A stretch of 15,799 bases of DNA from a bacterium (GCA_030428695.1 JAUIEM010000230.1:1-15799), one strand, 5' to 3'; shown: positions 6,292-13,522, counted from the stretch's first letter. The notes: generated from the sequence alone by a model not told the origin. Translations and numbers: made by a program.

Positions 6292-8791
6292 GCGTGAGCC
6301 GCATCGAGCGCAGCAGCGGACGGGCCGGGTCGAGGCGGACCCAGCGGCCGAGGCGCCAGTGGTGCAGGAGATCGCATAGATGGCTCGAGCGCGGGTCGGC
6401 GAGCTGGCCGCCAGCGAGGGCGAAGCGTGCGCGTGCGGGCGCGGCGAGGTCGATGACGAAGCGGGCGCAGGCGATCAGGCGCGGCTCGTCGAGGCTGCCG
6501 AGCTCGGTGTCTCCCGGGTTGAGGGTGAACCACGAGCCCCCGAGCGGCATCGCCGGCACCTGCCAGGTGCGCCCGCGCGGGTCGATGCTGTGGCGCAACT
6601 CGAGCCGATGCAGCCGTCCCCAGGCGCCTGCCGGCAGCTTCTGCTCACCCTCGATCGCCTCGAGGTCCTGGCCGGAGACCTCCGCCAGCGCCTGCTCGAA
6701 GGCGGCGAGCAGCCGGTGGTCGCGGCCGCGGGCCTCGAGCCAGGGCGAGGTGGGGGCGAGGGCCTCGAAGAGCAGGCGCCGCCAGCGCCAGGCGCGGCTC
6801 TCGACGTACTCCCGCAGCCGGCCGTCCTCGCCGAGCAGGGTCTGGACCAGCGCGGCGACGAGGCGGTGGAACAGGGTCGCCGGCTCGCTCTTCGGCGCGC
6901 AGTCGCCATCCCAGGCGCACAGCTTCTCGAGCTCCTCGCGCAGCTCCTCCCGCAGGCGCGGCCGGACCCGCTCGAGCCAGGGGCGGAGGAAGTCCTCGAG
7001 CAGCTCGCGGGCGAACAGCGAGACGGTGTCGCACTGGGCCTCGCACAGCGCGTCGGCGTCGAGCGTGGGGACCTCGAGCAGGGCCGTCAGCCGGCGCGCC
7101 CGGTAACCCGGGCTCGGATACAGGCTGAGCGGCCCCTCGGCGTCCTCGAGGGCGGCGTTGGCGAGCACGGCGGGACCGGCCGCGCGCTCCGGCCTCGGCA
7201 CCCGTGGGCAGCGGAAGGGCTCGCGGCCGTCCACGGGCAGGGCGGCGAGCGGGCGCAGCACCCGGCCGCTGCGCGCCGTCCCCCAGCTCCCGTCCGTCGC
7301 CGCCCAGGCGATCTCCAGGGCCGGCACATCGAGGCGCGTCGCCGCCTCCTCGACCTCTGCCTCGCTCCGCGCCCGGTTCAGGGCGAGCAGGCCGCGCAGC
7401 GGACAGGCGGCCGCGTAGCCCGTCCAGCGCAGGCTCAGCCCGAAGCCCGCCGGCAGGCCGTCGCTGCCCAGATCGCTGAGGATCGGCCCGTTCGGACCGA
7501 TGCGGCGGCGGAAGCCGTCGTCCGGCTGACCGCGGACCTCGAGCTTCTCGTCGATCGTGCGCAGGGGGACCGTGGGAGCCGGTGCCGATGCCGATGCCGA
7601 TTCCGATGCCGATTGCGGAGCGTGCCCGCGCCCGTGCCCGGGTGAGGGCCTGTCCTCCAATCCGCCCTCTCTGCGGTCCTCTGCGGAACTTTGCGCCTCT
7701 GCGTTGTCTCTCTCCGGTTCGGATTCCGGTTCCGTTTCCGTGTCCGAGATCGACCCCGACCCGATCGCATCGGCATCGGCATCGGGCTCGGCAGCTGCCG
7801 CCTCCGGCACCTCCATCCCCCACGCCACCCGCCCGGGATCGTCCTCCGCGAAGCGCTCGACGCACAGCTGCATCTCGCTGACCGCCGCGCGGGTCATGCC
7901 CCAGGCCAGGCGCCCGTTGCTTCCACACCACAGCCCGGGCAGCCCGGGCAGGGTGAAGCCGCGCAGGGCGCGCTCGGGCGTGACCAGGGCGGCGAGGAAG
8001 AAGCCGACCGGCAGGCCGGGGCCCTGGTGCAGGTCGCAGGCGAGCAGCGGGGCGCCGCTCGCGCTCCGCTCCGGGGGCACGACGCAGGCGTTCGAGCCCT
8101 TGCCGGGCTGCTCGAGCCCGACGAAGGCCCGCGTCGCCCGGTCGAGGGCGGCGAGGCAGTCGGCGACGGCGGCGAGGTCGGCCGCGGCGGGCAGCAGGCT
8201 GGGGCGGCGTGGGTCGTCCGGTGGCAGATGGCGCAGCAGCTGGAGGTTCGCGATCGCCTCGCCGGGACCCTCCGCCAGGGCGAAGGCGTAGCCGAGATAG
8301 ACCAGGCAGGAGTCCGCGGGCGTCCACGGCTCCGGCTCGACGCCGAGCAGCCGCGCCTCCTCGAAGCCCCCGCGCTCGGCGAGGAACGCGTAGCCGGCGT
8401 CCACCCCCCGGGCGTAGGCCTCGAGCAGGGGCCGGTCGGTGCCGAGGCGCTCGGCCTGGCGCGCGGCGCTGTCGACCAGGTCGAGGGTGCGCAGGTAGAT
8501 GTCGAGCTCGCGCAGGGCGCGGCCCTTGAAGCGCACCGGCTCGAGCGGCCAGCTGATGCGCAGGTCGGAGAACATCGCGCTCAGCCGCCCGGACCAGGTG
8601 CGCCGGGAGAGCTCGAGGCTGAAGGGCCGGCAGGCCGCGTGCAGGAAACCGAGGGCCTGCCAGGCGTCCGCCTCGCCGCCCGCCCGCACCTCCGGGATGC
8701 CGAAGCCGTCGAAGCCGATCGCGACCGGCGCGGCCAGGCCGGGGAGGGAGCGCTCGCCCGCGAAGGACTCCTCGATGGCCGCCCGGGCCAT
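6287..8791 (-). CDS. Penicillin acylase (penicillin amidase) family Ntn hydrolase
   Basis: An 834-residue protein of about normal family length. The N-terminal part has the family pattern DGFGIPEVRA with DAWQALGFLHAACRPFSLEL (27-61) and VEPEPWTPADS (151-161). The probable self-cleavage site and N-terminal nucleophile is Ser233 in GKGSNACVV. The beta-chain landmarks SGAPLLACDLH (245-255) and GLPGLWCGSNGRLAWGMT (283-300) follow. Such enzymes self-cleave and hydrolyse amide bonds of penicillins, acyl-homoserine lactones or other acylated compounds; the substrate here is unknown. Two oddities: no signal peptide, although most relatives are exported, and a low-complexity insert at about residues 333-406. 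The ATG at 8791 overlaps the lipoprotein stop (TGATG), with GAGGGG just upstream. Confidence 0.88.
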   Translation of the reverse strand: MARAAIEESFAGERSLPGLAAPVAIGFDGFGIPEVRAGGEADAWQALGFLHAACRPFSLELSRRTWSGRLSAMFSDLRISWPLEPVRFKGRALRELDIYLRTLDLVDSAARQAERLGTDRPLLEAYARGVDAGYAFLAERGGFEEARLLGVEPEPWTPADSCLVYLGYAFALAEGPGEAIANLQLLRHLPPDDPRRPSLLPAAADLAAVADCLAALDRATRAFVGLEQPGKGSNACVVPPERSASGAPLLACDLHQGPGLPVGFFLAALVTPERALRGFTLPGLPGLWCGSNGRLAWGMTRAAVSEMQLCVERFAEDDPGRVAWGMEVPEAAAAEPDADADAIGSGSISDTETEPESEPERDNAEAQSSAEDRREGGLEDRPSPGHGRGHAPQSASESASASAPAPTVPLRTIDEKLEVRGQPDDGFRRRIGPNGPILSDLGSDGLPAGFGLSLRWTGYAAACPLRGLLALNRARSEAEVEEAATRLDVPALEIAWAATDGSWGTARSGRVLRPLAALPVDGREPFRCPRVPRPERAAGPAVLANAALEDAEGPLSLYPSPGYRARRLTALLEVPTLDADALCEAQCDTVSLFARELLEDFLRPWLERVRPRLREELREELEKLCAWDGDCAPKSEPATLFHRLVAALVQTLLGEDGRLREYVESRAWRWRRLLFEALAPTSPWLEARGRDHRLLAAFEQALAEVSGQDLEAIEGEQKLPAGAWGRLHRLELRHSIDPRGRTWQVPAMPLGGSWFTLNPGDTELGSLDEPRLIACARFVIDLAAPARARFALAGGQLADPRSSHLCDLLHHWRLGRWVRLDPARPLLRSMRLTP
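7575..7792. repeat. Mosaic of short tandem repeats with inverted ends, inside the acylase gene
   Basis: Four repeat types lie side by side. Five CCGAT-type hexamers run from 7584 to 7613 (GCCGAT x3, TCCGAT, GCCGAT). CTCTGCG-type units stand at 7669, 7679, 7689 and 7697. Six in-frame TCCGxx hexamers (one is TCGGAT) run from 7713 to 7748. Three GCATCG hexamers fill 7767-7784. The first and last blocks are inverted copies of each other and each is bordered by GAGCC-type sequence. The block stays open in the acylase frame and encodes Ser-Ala, Asp-Ala and (Thr/Ser/Pro)-Glu dipeptide runs. The neighbouring coding sequence shows nothing like it. Confidence 0.75.
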
Positions 8792-9432
8792 CAGCCCCCC
8801 TCGCCGAAGCGCAGGCCGAGCACCGTGTAGGCCCCGGCCCGAACCTGCACGTCGCCGCTGCAGCTCCGCGCGCCGGCGTGGGCCTCGAAGCGGTACTCCC
8901 CTGGGCTCAGCCGCTGGCGGGTCGCGACCGTGCGGTACAGCCGCCCCTCCGAGGGGGTCTCGAGCACGAGCCGGTACTCCGCGGAGCCCTCCGACCAGAA
9001 GCGCACCTCGCAGGGCACGTCGGAGGTGAAGAACAGCCCCTGGCCGATCGACGGCGGCACGATCGGGCGCCCCCAGTCGAACAGCGGGAGCGGGTCGTCC
9101 AGGCGCCCGCCGCTGCGCCGCACGGTGTTGACCGCCGGCAAGACGAGCGAGTCGCCGGGGACGACCGTCAGCGGCTGGTGCAGCCGCGCCTGCTGGTGCA
9201 CCCGCAGCCAGACCGCGAAGCCGCGGGTCGGGTCGAGGGGCAGGGGCAGGGCGAAGGAGTCGGCGGTCGCGCGCTCGTCGCGGACGAGGATCGGCTCCTC
9301 TCCCTCGAGCTGGACCAGGATCTCGACGCCCGGGAAGGGGAACGGGGCCCGCACCGTCGGACCGGGCTCGAGCCAGGTGTCGCTGGCGCAACCGGCCAGC
9401 ACCAGGCCAGACATTATCAGGAGGCGGCGCAT
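8791..9432 (-). CDS. Predicted lipoprotein of unknown function
   Basis: A 213-residue protein with a short lipoprotein signal, MRRLLIMSGLVLAGC. The lipobox is L-A-G-C with Cys15 as the lipidated residue. Residue +2 is Ala, so outer-membrane sorting is likely if the usual rule applies. The mature part is mostly beta-type sequence, with a Pro-rich start and a C-terminal YRFEAHAGA...VLGLRF pattern. I do not recognise a family. The ATG at 9432 has GGAG 8 bases upstream and a well-placed promoter. The longer start at 9489 would bury the lipobox. Its stop overlaps the acylase start, so the two products are translationally coupled and may act together. Confidence 0.8.
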   Translation of the reverse strand: MRRLLIMSGLVLAGCASDTWLEPGPTVRAPFPFPGVEILVQLEGEEPILVRDERATADSFALPLPLDPTRGFAVWLRVHQQARLHQPLTVVPGDSLVLPAVNTVRRSGGRLDDPLPLFDWGRPIVPPSIGQGLFFTSDVPCEVRFWSEGSAEYRLVLETPSEGRLYRTVATRQRLSPGEYRFEAHAGARSCSGDVQVRAGAYTVLGLRFGEGG

Positions 9433-9460
9433 GCGGGCTTCTCCGGGGAGTGGAGCGCCG

Positions 9461-9489
9461 AAGGTACCAGGCCCGCGCGCGTGCGGCAA
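9461..9489 (-). promoter_or_regulatory. Candidate promoter of the lipoprotein-acylase operon
   Basis: On the minus strand, TTGCCG (9489-9484) and TACCTT (9466-9461) are 17 bases apart, with TGG directly before the -10 as in an extended -10. A start near 9454 would give a leader of about 22 bases. The layout closely matches the candidate promoter at 15426-15454. Confidence 0.5.
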
Positions 9490-9501
9490 GCCGGCTGGGG
9501 C

Positions 9502-10113
9502 TCAGCGCAGGTCGGGGGAGCCTTCGCGCACGAACACCTGCGAGAAGTTGTTGTGGGGGGTGTCGATCAGCGCCGTGCGCAGCAGCCCCCGCCCCGCGGC
9601 CGCGGCCCGCACCCGGCCAAGGTCGCGCAGGCCCCACGAGCGGTCGCGGGCCTTCAGCGAGGCGTCGAAGTCGGCGTTGCTCGCCGTGGTCGGCTTGCCG
9701 CCGCGCAGGTAGGGGCCGTAGAGGAAGAGGACGCCGGCCGCAGGCAGCACCCGCGCCGCGAGATCGAGCAGTCCCAGACAGCAGGCCCACGGGGTGATGT
9801 GGATCATGTTGCTGCAGACGACCGCGTCGAAGGGTCCCTCCGGCCAGGTCTCCGGGTCGAGGACGTCGAGCCGCAGGGGAGGAAGCAGGCCCGGGTGACC
9901 GACCTCCGCCCGCCAGGCCTCGATGCTCGCCAGGGCCTCGGGGTCGACGTCGCTCGGCTGCCAGCGGTGGGGCAGGGCGGCGGTGAAGTGCACGGCGTGC
10001 TCGCCGCTGCCGCTCGCGACCTCGAGCACCGAGCCGTCCGCCGGCAGGGCGTCGCGCAGCACCGGCAGGATGTGCGCGCGGTTGCGAGCGGCCGAGGGGC
10101 TGTAGAGTTTCAT
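9502..10113 (-). CDS. DUF938 family SAM-dependent methyltransferase
   Basis: A 203-residue protein that matches DUF938 along its length. Landmarks in order are YSPSAARNRAHILPVL near the start, the SAM-binding motif VLEVASGSGEHAVHF, WQPSDVDPEALASI, FDAVVCSNMIHITPW, LFLYGPYLRGG, SNADFDASLKARD, WGLRDL and the C-terminal TPHNNFSQVFVR. The family has a class I methyltransferase fold; the methyl acceptor is unknown. The ATG at 10113 has GGAG 5 bases upstream and gives the family's normal N-terminus. The 46-residue longer frame is not supported. It ends 69 bases before the lipoprotein start, but that gene has its own promoter candidate. Confidence 0.92.
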   Translation of the reverse strand: MKLYSPSAARNRAHILPVLRDALPADGSVLEVASGSGEHAVHFTAALPHRWQPSDVDPEALASIEAWRAEVGHPGLLPPLRLDVLDPETWPEGPFDAVVCSNMIHITPWACCLGLLDLAARVLPAAGVLFLYGPYLRGGKPTTASNADFDASLKARDRSWGLRDLGRVRAAAAGRGLLRTALIDTPHNNFSQVFVREGSPDLR

Positions 10114-10139
10114 CGGGTCTCCGGTTCCAGCGTCGCTTT

Positions 10140-10168
10140 CGTGTAACGGAGCTGCGCGCGTCGTGCAA
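10140..10168 (-). promoter_or_regulatory. Candidate promoter of the DUF938 gene
   Basis: On the minus strand, TTGCAC (10168-10163) and TACACG (10145-10140) are 17 bases apart and 26 bases before the ATG at 10113. The match to consensus is modest. The 203-base gap between the divergent methyltransferase and kinase genes (10114-10316) holds no other supported gene. Confidence 0.35.
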
Positions 10169-10291
10169 TCGAGCGAGGCAGCATCGGGCCGCACCTGTCG
10201 CGGAAGAGGCCGTGCAAGCCGTTGCCCACCGTCCCTCCCACGCCCGTGCACCGCGCCGACGCCAGACCTGGCGAGCGACCCCCGCGATGGC

Positions 10292-10297
10292 TATGAT
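10292..10297 (+). promoter_or_regulatory. Candidate -10 element of the sensor-kinase gene
   Basis: TATGAT matches the -10 consensus at five of six positions and lies 19 bases before the GTG at 10317. Transcription would begin about 13 bases before the start codon. No convincing -35 was found, so another sigma factor or an activator may be needed. Confidence 0.35.
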
Positions 10298-10316
10298 CCG
10301 AGCGGGGGGGCGGACC

Positions 10317-12197
10317 GTGAACGAGCTGCGCAAGAAGTGGGCGACCCTCGCGGACCTCGAGTCCGATCGCGCCCACGAGACTTTCCGGGCGGGGGCCCCG
10401 CGCCCCCTGGGCCTCGACATGCTGCCCTCGATGGCGGTCGGCGTCGGCGTCGGCCCCGAGGACGACGACCCGCCGGATTCCGAGCCGCCCGACTCCGAGG
10501 CGACCCTGGCCGATCCCGCCAGTCACGCCCCGGCGCCGCCGGACTCCGCGACCGGGCCCGATCCGTCGCTGCGCGACCGCGCCCCGGGGCCGGCGAAGGG
10601 CTCCGCGCTGCCGGCGGCCCAGGCCCCCGGCTACAACTCCCAGCCCTCGGCCCTCGCGGCCCGGGACGTGACGACGAACTTCTCGATCATCAAGGAGATC
10701 GCCCGCGGCGGCATGGGCGTGGTCTACCACGGCCGCCAGCGCAGCCTGCGGCGGGACATCGCGATCAAGCGTTCGCTGACCAAGCTGCGCAGCGCCGAGA
10801 CGCGCCGCAAGTTCGTCGCCGAGGCCCGGGCGACCGCCTTCCTCGACCATCCGAACATCGTCCCCGTGCACGAGATCGGGATCGACGCCGAGGGCGAGAT
10901 CCTGCTCGCGATGAAGCTTGTCGACGGGAAGTCGTGGGGCGACCTCCTGCAGCGCCGCGAGGGACGTCCCGTCGCCGACCTCGACGCCCAGCTCGAGGTG
11001 CTGCTCGGGGTGTGCAACGCGATCGCCTTCGCCCACAGCCGGGGGCTGACGCACCTCGACCTCAAGCCGGACAACGTGATGGTCGGGCCCTTCGGCGAGG
11101 TCCTGGTGATGGACTGGGGCACCGCGGTGGACATCTCCGACCCCCCGGTCAACAAGCGCTTCGCGCCGCACAAGCGCAAGATCGACATGCCGATGGGCAC
11201 GCCGGTCTACATGGCGCCGGAGCTCGCGAAGGGCGAGGGAGCGAAGATCGGGCCCCCGACCGACGTCTTCCTGCTCGGCGCGATGCTGTACGAGCTCTTG
11301 TGCGGCGTCCCGCCCTTCCGCAGCAAGTCGGTCTGGGCGGCGGTCGCGATGGCCTCCCTCGGCAAATACGCCCCGCTGCCGCGCTCGGCGCCCCGGGGTC
11401 TGCGCAAGATCTGCGAGAAGGCGCTCGCCCTCGAGCCGGAGGACCGCTACCCGAGCGTCGAGGCCTTCGTCGCCGACCTGCGCCGTTTCCGCAAGACGCG
11501 CGACAGCGCGGGCTTCCTCTTCGCCAGCACGGTGTTCGTCAGCGCCCTCGCGGTGCTCGCCCTGTTCACGCTGTTGCTGGTCGCCAACGAGCAGCAGCTC
11601 GCCGAGGCGCAGCGGGTCCGCTTCACCTCCTACCGCGTCGCCCGCGACCTCGAGCGGAGCTCCGACGATCTGTCCGCCCGCGCGCGACGTTTCGTGGTGA
11701 CGGGCGATCCCGTCGAGGAGCGCGCCTACGAGCACATCCTCGCGGTCCGCAACGGCGAGGCCCCCGGCCCGGACGGAGAGAGCGTCGCGCTGCTCGAGCG
11801 CATGCGCCGGCTCGGCTTCAGCGCCGAGGAGCTCGCGCTGCTCGAGGAGTCGGAGCGGCGCTCCAACGCCCTCGTCGCGACCGAGCGCTTCGCGATGGCC
11901 GCGGTCAAGGGGCTGTCCGAGGACTCGACGGGCGCGCTGACCGTAAGGGGGGAGCCGCGCCCGGAGGAGGCCCGGGAGCGGATGTTCGACGTGGCCTACG
12001 AGGCCCGCAAGCGCTCGATCGATGAGCCGATCGGGCAGTTCCTCCGCGCGATCGACGACCGCACGAACGAAGCGGTCGAACGCTACGCCGCGCGCAGCCG
12101 CCACTGGCTCGGGCTGATCCTCGGCACCCTCGCCGCCCTGCTGGTCGCCGCCCTGGTGCTGACCCTGCGCACCTGGCTGCGGCTGCGGCGGGGGTGA
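10317..12197 (+). CDS. Transmembrane Ser/Thr protein kinase with C-terminal extracytoplasmic sensor domain
   Basis: A 626-residue protein. Residues 1-120 are Pro/Asp/Ser-rich and disordered. The kinase domain (about 122-390) has the glycine loop GGMGVVY, Lys151 in IAIK, Glu169, the catalytic loop HLDLKPDN (H246, D248, N253), DWG (D266) and MAPE. The usual Arg before the catalytic Asp is Leu, making it a non-RD kinase. One membrane helix (about 399-424) follows. Then comes an extracytoplasmic domain with RVRFTSYRVARDLERSSDDL, ARRFVVTGDP, RSNALVATERFAMAAVKGL, DEPIGQFLRAIDDRTNEAV, and a second helix at about 598-620. That domain resembles a sensor seen in histidine kinases, chemoreceptors and GGDEF proteins. 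GTG at 10317 is preferred over earlier in-frame ATGs, which lack a ribosome-binding site and precede the -10. Confidence 0.88.
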   Translation: MNELRKKWATLADLESDRAHETFRAGAPRPLGLDMLPSMAVGVGVGPEDDDPPDSEPPDSEATLADPASHAPAPPDSATGPDPSLRDRAPGPAKGSALPAAQAPGYNSQPSALAARDVTTNFSIIKEIARGGMGVVYHGRQRSLRRDIAIKRSLTKLRSAETRRKFVAEARATAFLDHPNIVPVHEIGIDAEGEILLAMKLVDGKSWGDLLQRREGRPVADLDAQLEVLLGVCNAIAFAHSRGLTHLDLKPDNVMVGPFGEVLVMDWGTAVDISDPPVNKRFAPHKRKIDMPMGTPVYMAPELAKGEGAKIGPPTDVFLLGAMLYELLCGVPPFRSKSVWAAVAMASLGKYAPLPRSAPRGLRKICEKALALEPEDRYPSVEAFVADLRRFRKTRDSAGFLFASTVFVSALAVLALFTLLLVANEQQLAEAQRVRFTSYRVARDLERSSDDLSARARRFVVTGDPVEERAYEHILAVRNGEAPGPDGESVALLERMRRLGFSAEELALLEESERRSNALVATERFAMAAVKGLSEDSTGALTVRGEPRPEEARERMFDVAYEARKRSIDEPIGQFLRAIDDRTNEAVERYAARSRHWLGLILGTLAALLVAALVLTLRTWLRLRRG

Positions 12198-12198
12198 G

Positions 12199-12867
12199 TC
12201 AGCCCGTGACGTCGGCGGGGGAGCCCGCGCCGCGAGCACGCCAGCGGCGCAGGCAGCCGCGGGCGACGAGCTCGGCGCACACGATCGCGGCGACGACCGC
12301 CAGGCCGCTGCCCGGCCAGTCCCCCCAGTAGGCGCGCCCGACGAAGATCTTGCGCAGGAAGCTCCACGTGCCCGGGCAGTGCCAGAGCAGGAAGAACGGG
12401 TCGCTCGTGCTGAGCCCCCGGTCCGGGAAGGGCAGGATGGCGATCGCGGGCAACAGCACCGTCAGCAGGCTCGCGATCGGCGCCCAGGTGAAGGAGCGGT
12501 CGGGATCGAGGGCCACCCAGACCCGCCAGCTCACCAGGAGCAGCGCGAGGTAGGAGCTGCCGTAGTACCACAGCGCCTCGTCGAACCAGCGGTCGACGAA
12601 CACGTCCCCCCACCAGATCGGCAGCACCGCGCAGGCGAGCCCGAGCAGAGCGGCGAGCGCGAGGGCCGAGACGCCGTGCTGGAAGCGCCGGCGCTCCCCC
12701 GTGGCGAAGCGCCACAGCAGCCCCAGGATGAGGGCGCAGACGATGCCGGCGACCAGGAGCAGCGGCGCCGTGAGACAGCCGACGGTGCCGGCCCGCTGGT
12801 AGGACGGGAGGCAGCCTCCGAAGACGACCGCTCCGGCGAGGCAGCAGAGCGTGCGCGCGCGGCTCAT
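12199..12867 (-). CDS. Polytopic membrane protein, unknown function
   Basis: A 222-residue hydrophobic protein that I do not recognise. Hydrophobic segments lie at about 7-20, 31-54, 65-86, 98-120, 128-147 and 186-205. Residues 86-97 hold a Trp/Asp-rich loop (WGDVFVDRWFDE). The first segment ends in FGGC, a poor lipobox, so lipidation is possible but weakly supported. The ATG at 12867 overlaps the upstream stop in an ATGA junction, which supports this start and co-expression with the gene before it. Its stop lies 1 base from the stop of the convergent sensor-kinase gene. Confidence 0.75.
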   Translation of the reverse strand: MSRARTLCCLAGAVVFGGCLPSYQRAGTVGCLTAPLLLVAGIVCALILGLLWRFATGERRRFQHGVSALALAALLGLACAVLPIWWGDVFVDRWFDEALWYYGSSYLALLLVSWRVWVALDPDRSFTWAPIASLLTVLLPAIAILPFPDRGLSTSDPFFLLWHCPGTWSFLRKIFVGRAYWGDWPGSGLAVVAAIVCAELVARGCLRRWRARGAGSPADVTG

Positions 12868-13439
12868 CCCGTCCCCTCCGCGAGCCCGAGGGTCCGGCGC
12901 AGCCCGGGCAGGGCGCGGGCGCTGCCGCACACCAGCGCGTCCCAGGTCTCTCCCTCCGGTCCGAAGACGCGCAGGGTGCCGTGACCGAGCAGGATCTGCA
13001 GGGCGCCCTGAGCCGGGAGCAGCTCGAGGGCGCGCACCTGCGGGAAGTCGCAGCTGAGCGCCGCGTTGTCGAAGGCGACCGCGCGCAGCCCGTCCGGGCC
13101 GACGCCGACCAGCCCGAGCACGCGCCGCCCGTCCTCCCTCCACCACGCCTGCCGCGCCCACAGCACCGCGCCGAGGCGGGCCAGCCCCTCACGGCGCGCC
13201 CGACGCTGGGCGAGGGCGTAGCAGCCGAGGAAGATGAGGGCGTGGAAGAGGCCCCAGCCGACGAGCACGAGGCCGCCCGGGACGATATAGGCGACGCCCT
13301 TTTCCAGGGTCCTGCCGAAGAACAGCGTGACGATCGAGACGCCGAGCAGCATGCCGAACAGGGTCACGCTGCACATCGGCAGACAGACCAGCCGCAGGAC
13401 GAACCAACCGCGTTCGAATATGCCGGCGGACGCGCGCAT
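12864..13439 (-). CDS. Two-helix membrane protein, unknown function
   Basis: A 191-residue protein with hydrophobic segments at about 13-37 and 44-72, then a basic stretch (QRRARREG) and a soluble C-terminal domain of about 115 residues. That domain has alternating strand-like sequence (GVGPDGLRAVAFDN, LQILLGHGTLRVFGP) ending in a helix. It could be a PH-like fold, but I cannot assign a family. The ATG at 13439 has a strong GGAGG site 6 bases upstream. The gene follows a membrane kinase by 83 bases and is coupled to a second membrane protein, so the pair may form a complex under that kinase. Confidence 0.75.
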   Translation of the reverse strand: MRASAGIFERGWFVLRLVCLPMCSVTLFGMLLGVSIVTLFFGRTLEKGVAYIVPGGLVLVGWGLFHALIFLGCYALAQRRARREGLARLGAVLWARQAWWREDGRRVLGLVGVGPDGLRAVAFDNAALSCDFPQVRALELLPAQGALQILLGHGTLRVFGPEGETWDALVCGSARALPGLRRTLGLAEGTG

Positions 13440-13468
13440 GTCCTTCCTCCGCGTTCCTTCCCCTGACG

Positions 13469-13512
13469 GACGGGCGATCGCTGGCGGTATTCGCCCGTCG
13501 GCCGCGCGGCCG
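13469..13512 (-). terminator. Double hairpin between kinase and membrane-protein genes
   Basis: GACGGGCGA (13469-13477) and TCGCCCGTC (13491-13499) form a perfect 9-base stem around a 13-base loop. Next to it, CGGCCGCGCGGCCG (13499-13512) is a perfect 14-base palindrome. Neither is followed by a T-tract on the minus strand. It may be a partial terminator, an mRNA-stabilising structure or a protein site that lowers expression of the two downstream genes. Confidence 0.4.
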
Positions 13513-13522
13513 TCCCCGATCC

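Noticed and set aside
7584..7784. CRISPR-like array
   Set aside because: The repeats are 6-10 bases long, directly adjacent, and lie within a coding frame; there are no spacers or cas genes.
7575..7792. Insertion sequence or transposon
   Set aside because: There is no transposase, the block is too short, and no target-site duplication is evident at its edges.
8792..10420. Upstream extension of the acylase frame
   Set aside because: The frame is open by chance through the lipoprotein and methyltransferase genes. Family motifs begin only after the ATG at 8791, which has a ribosome-binding site and overlaps the upstream stop.
10110..12239. 709-codon minus-strand frame opposite the sensor kinase
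   Set aside because: The plus-strand frame has all kinase motifs; the opposite frame is low-complexity shadow sequence.
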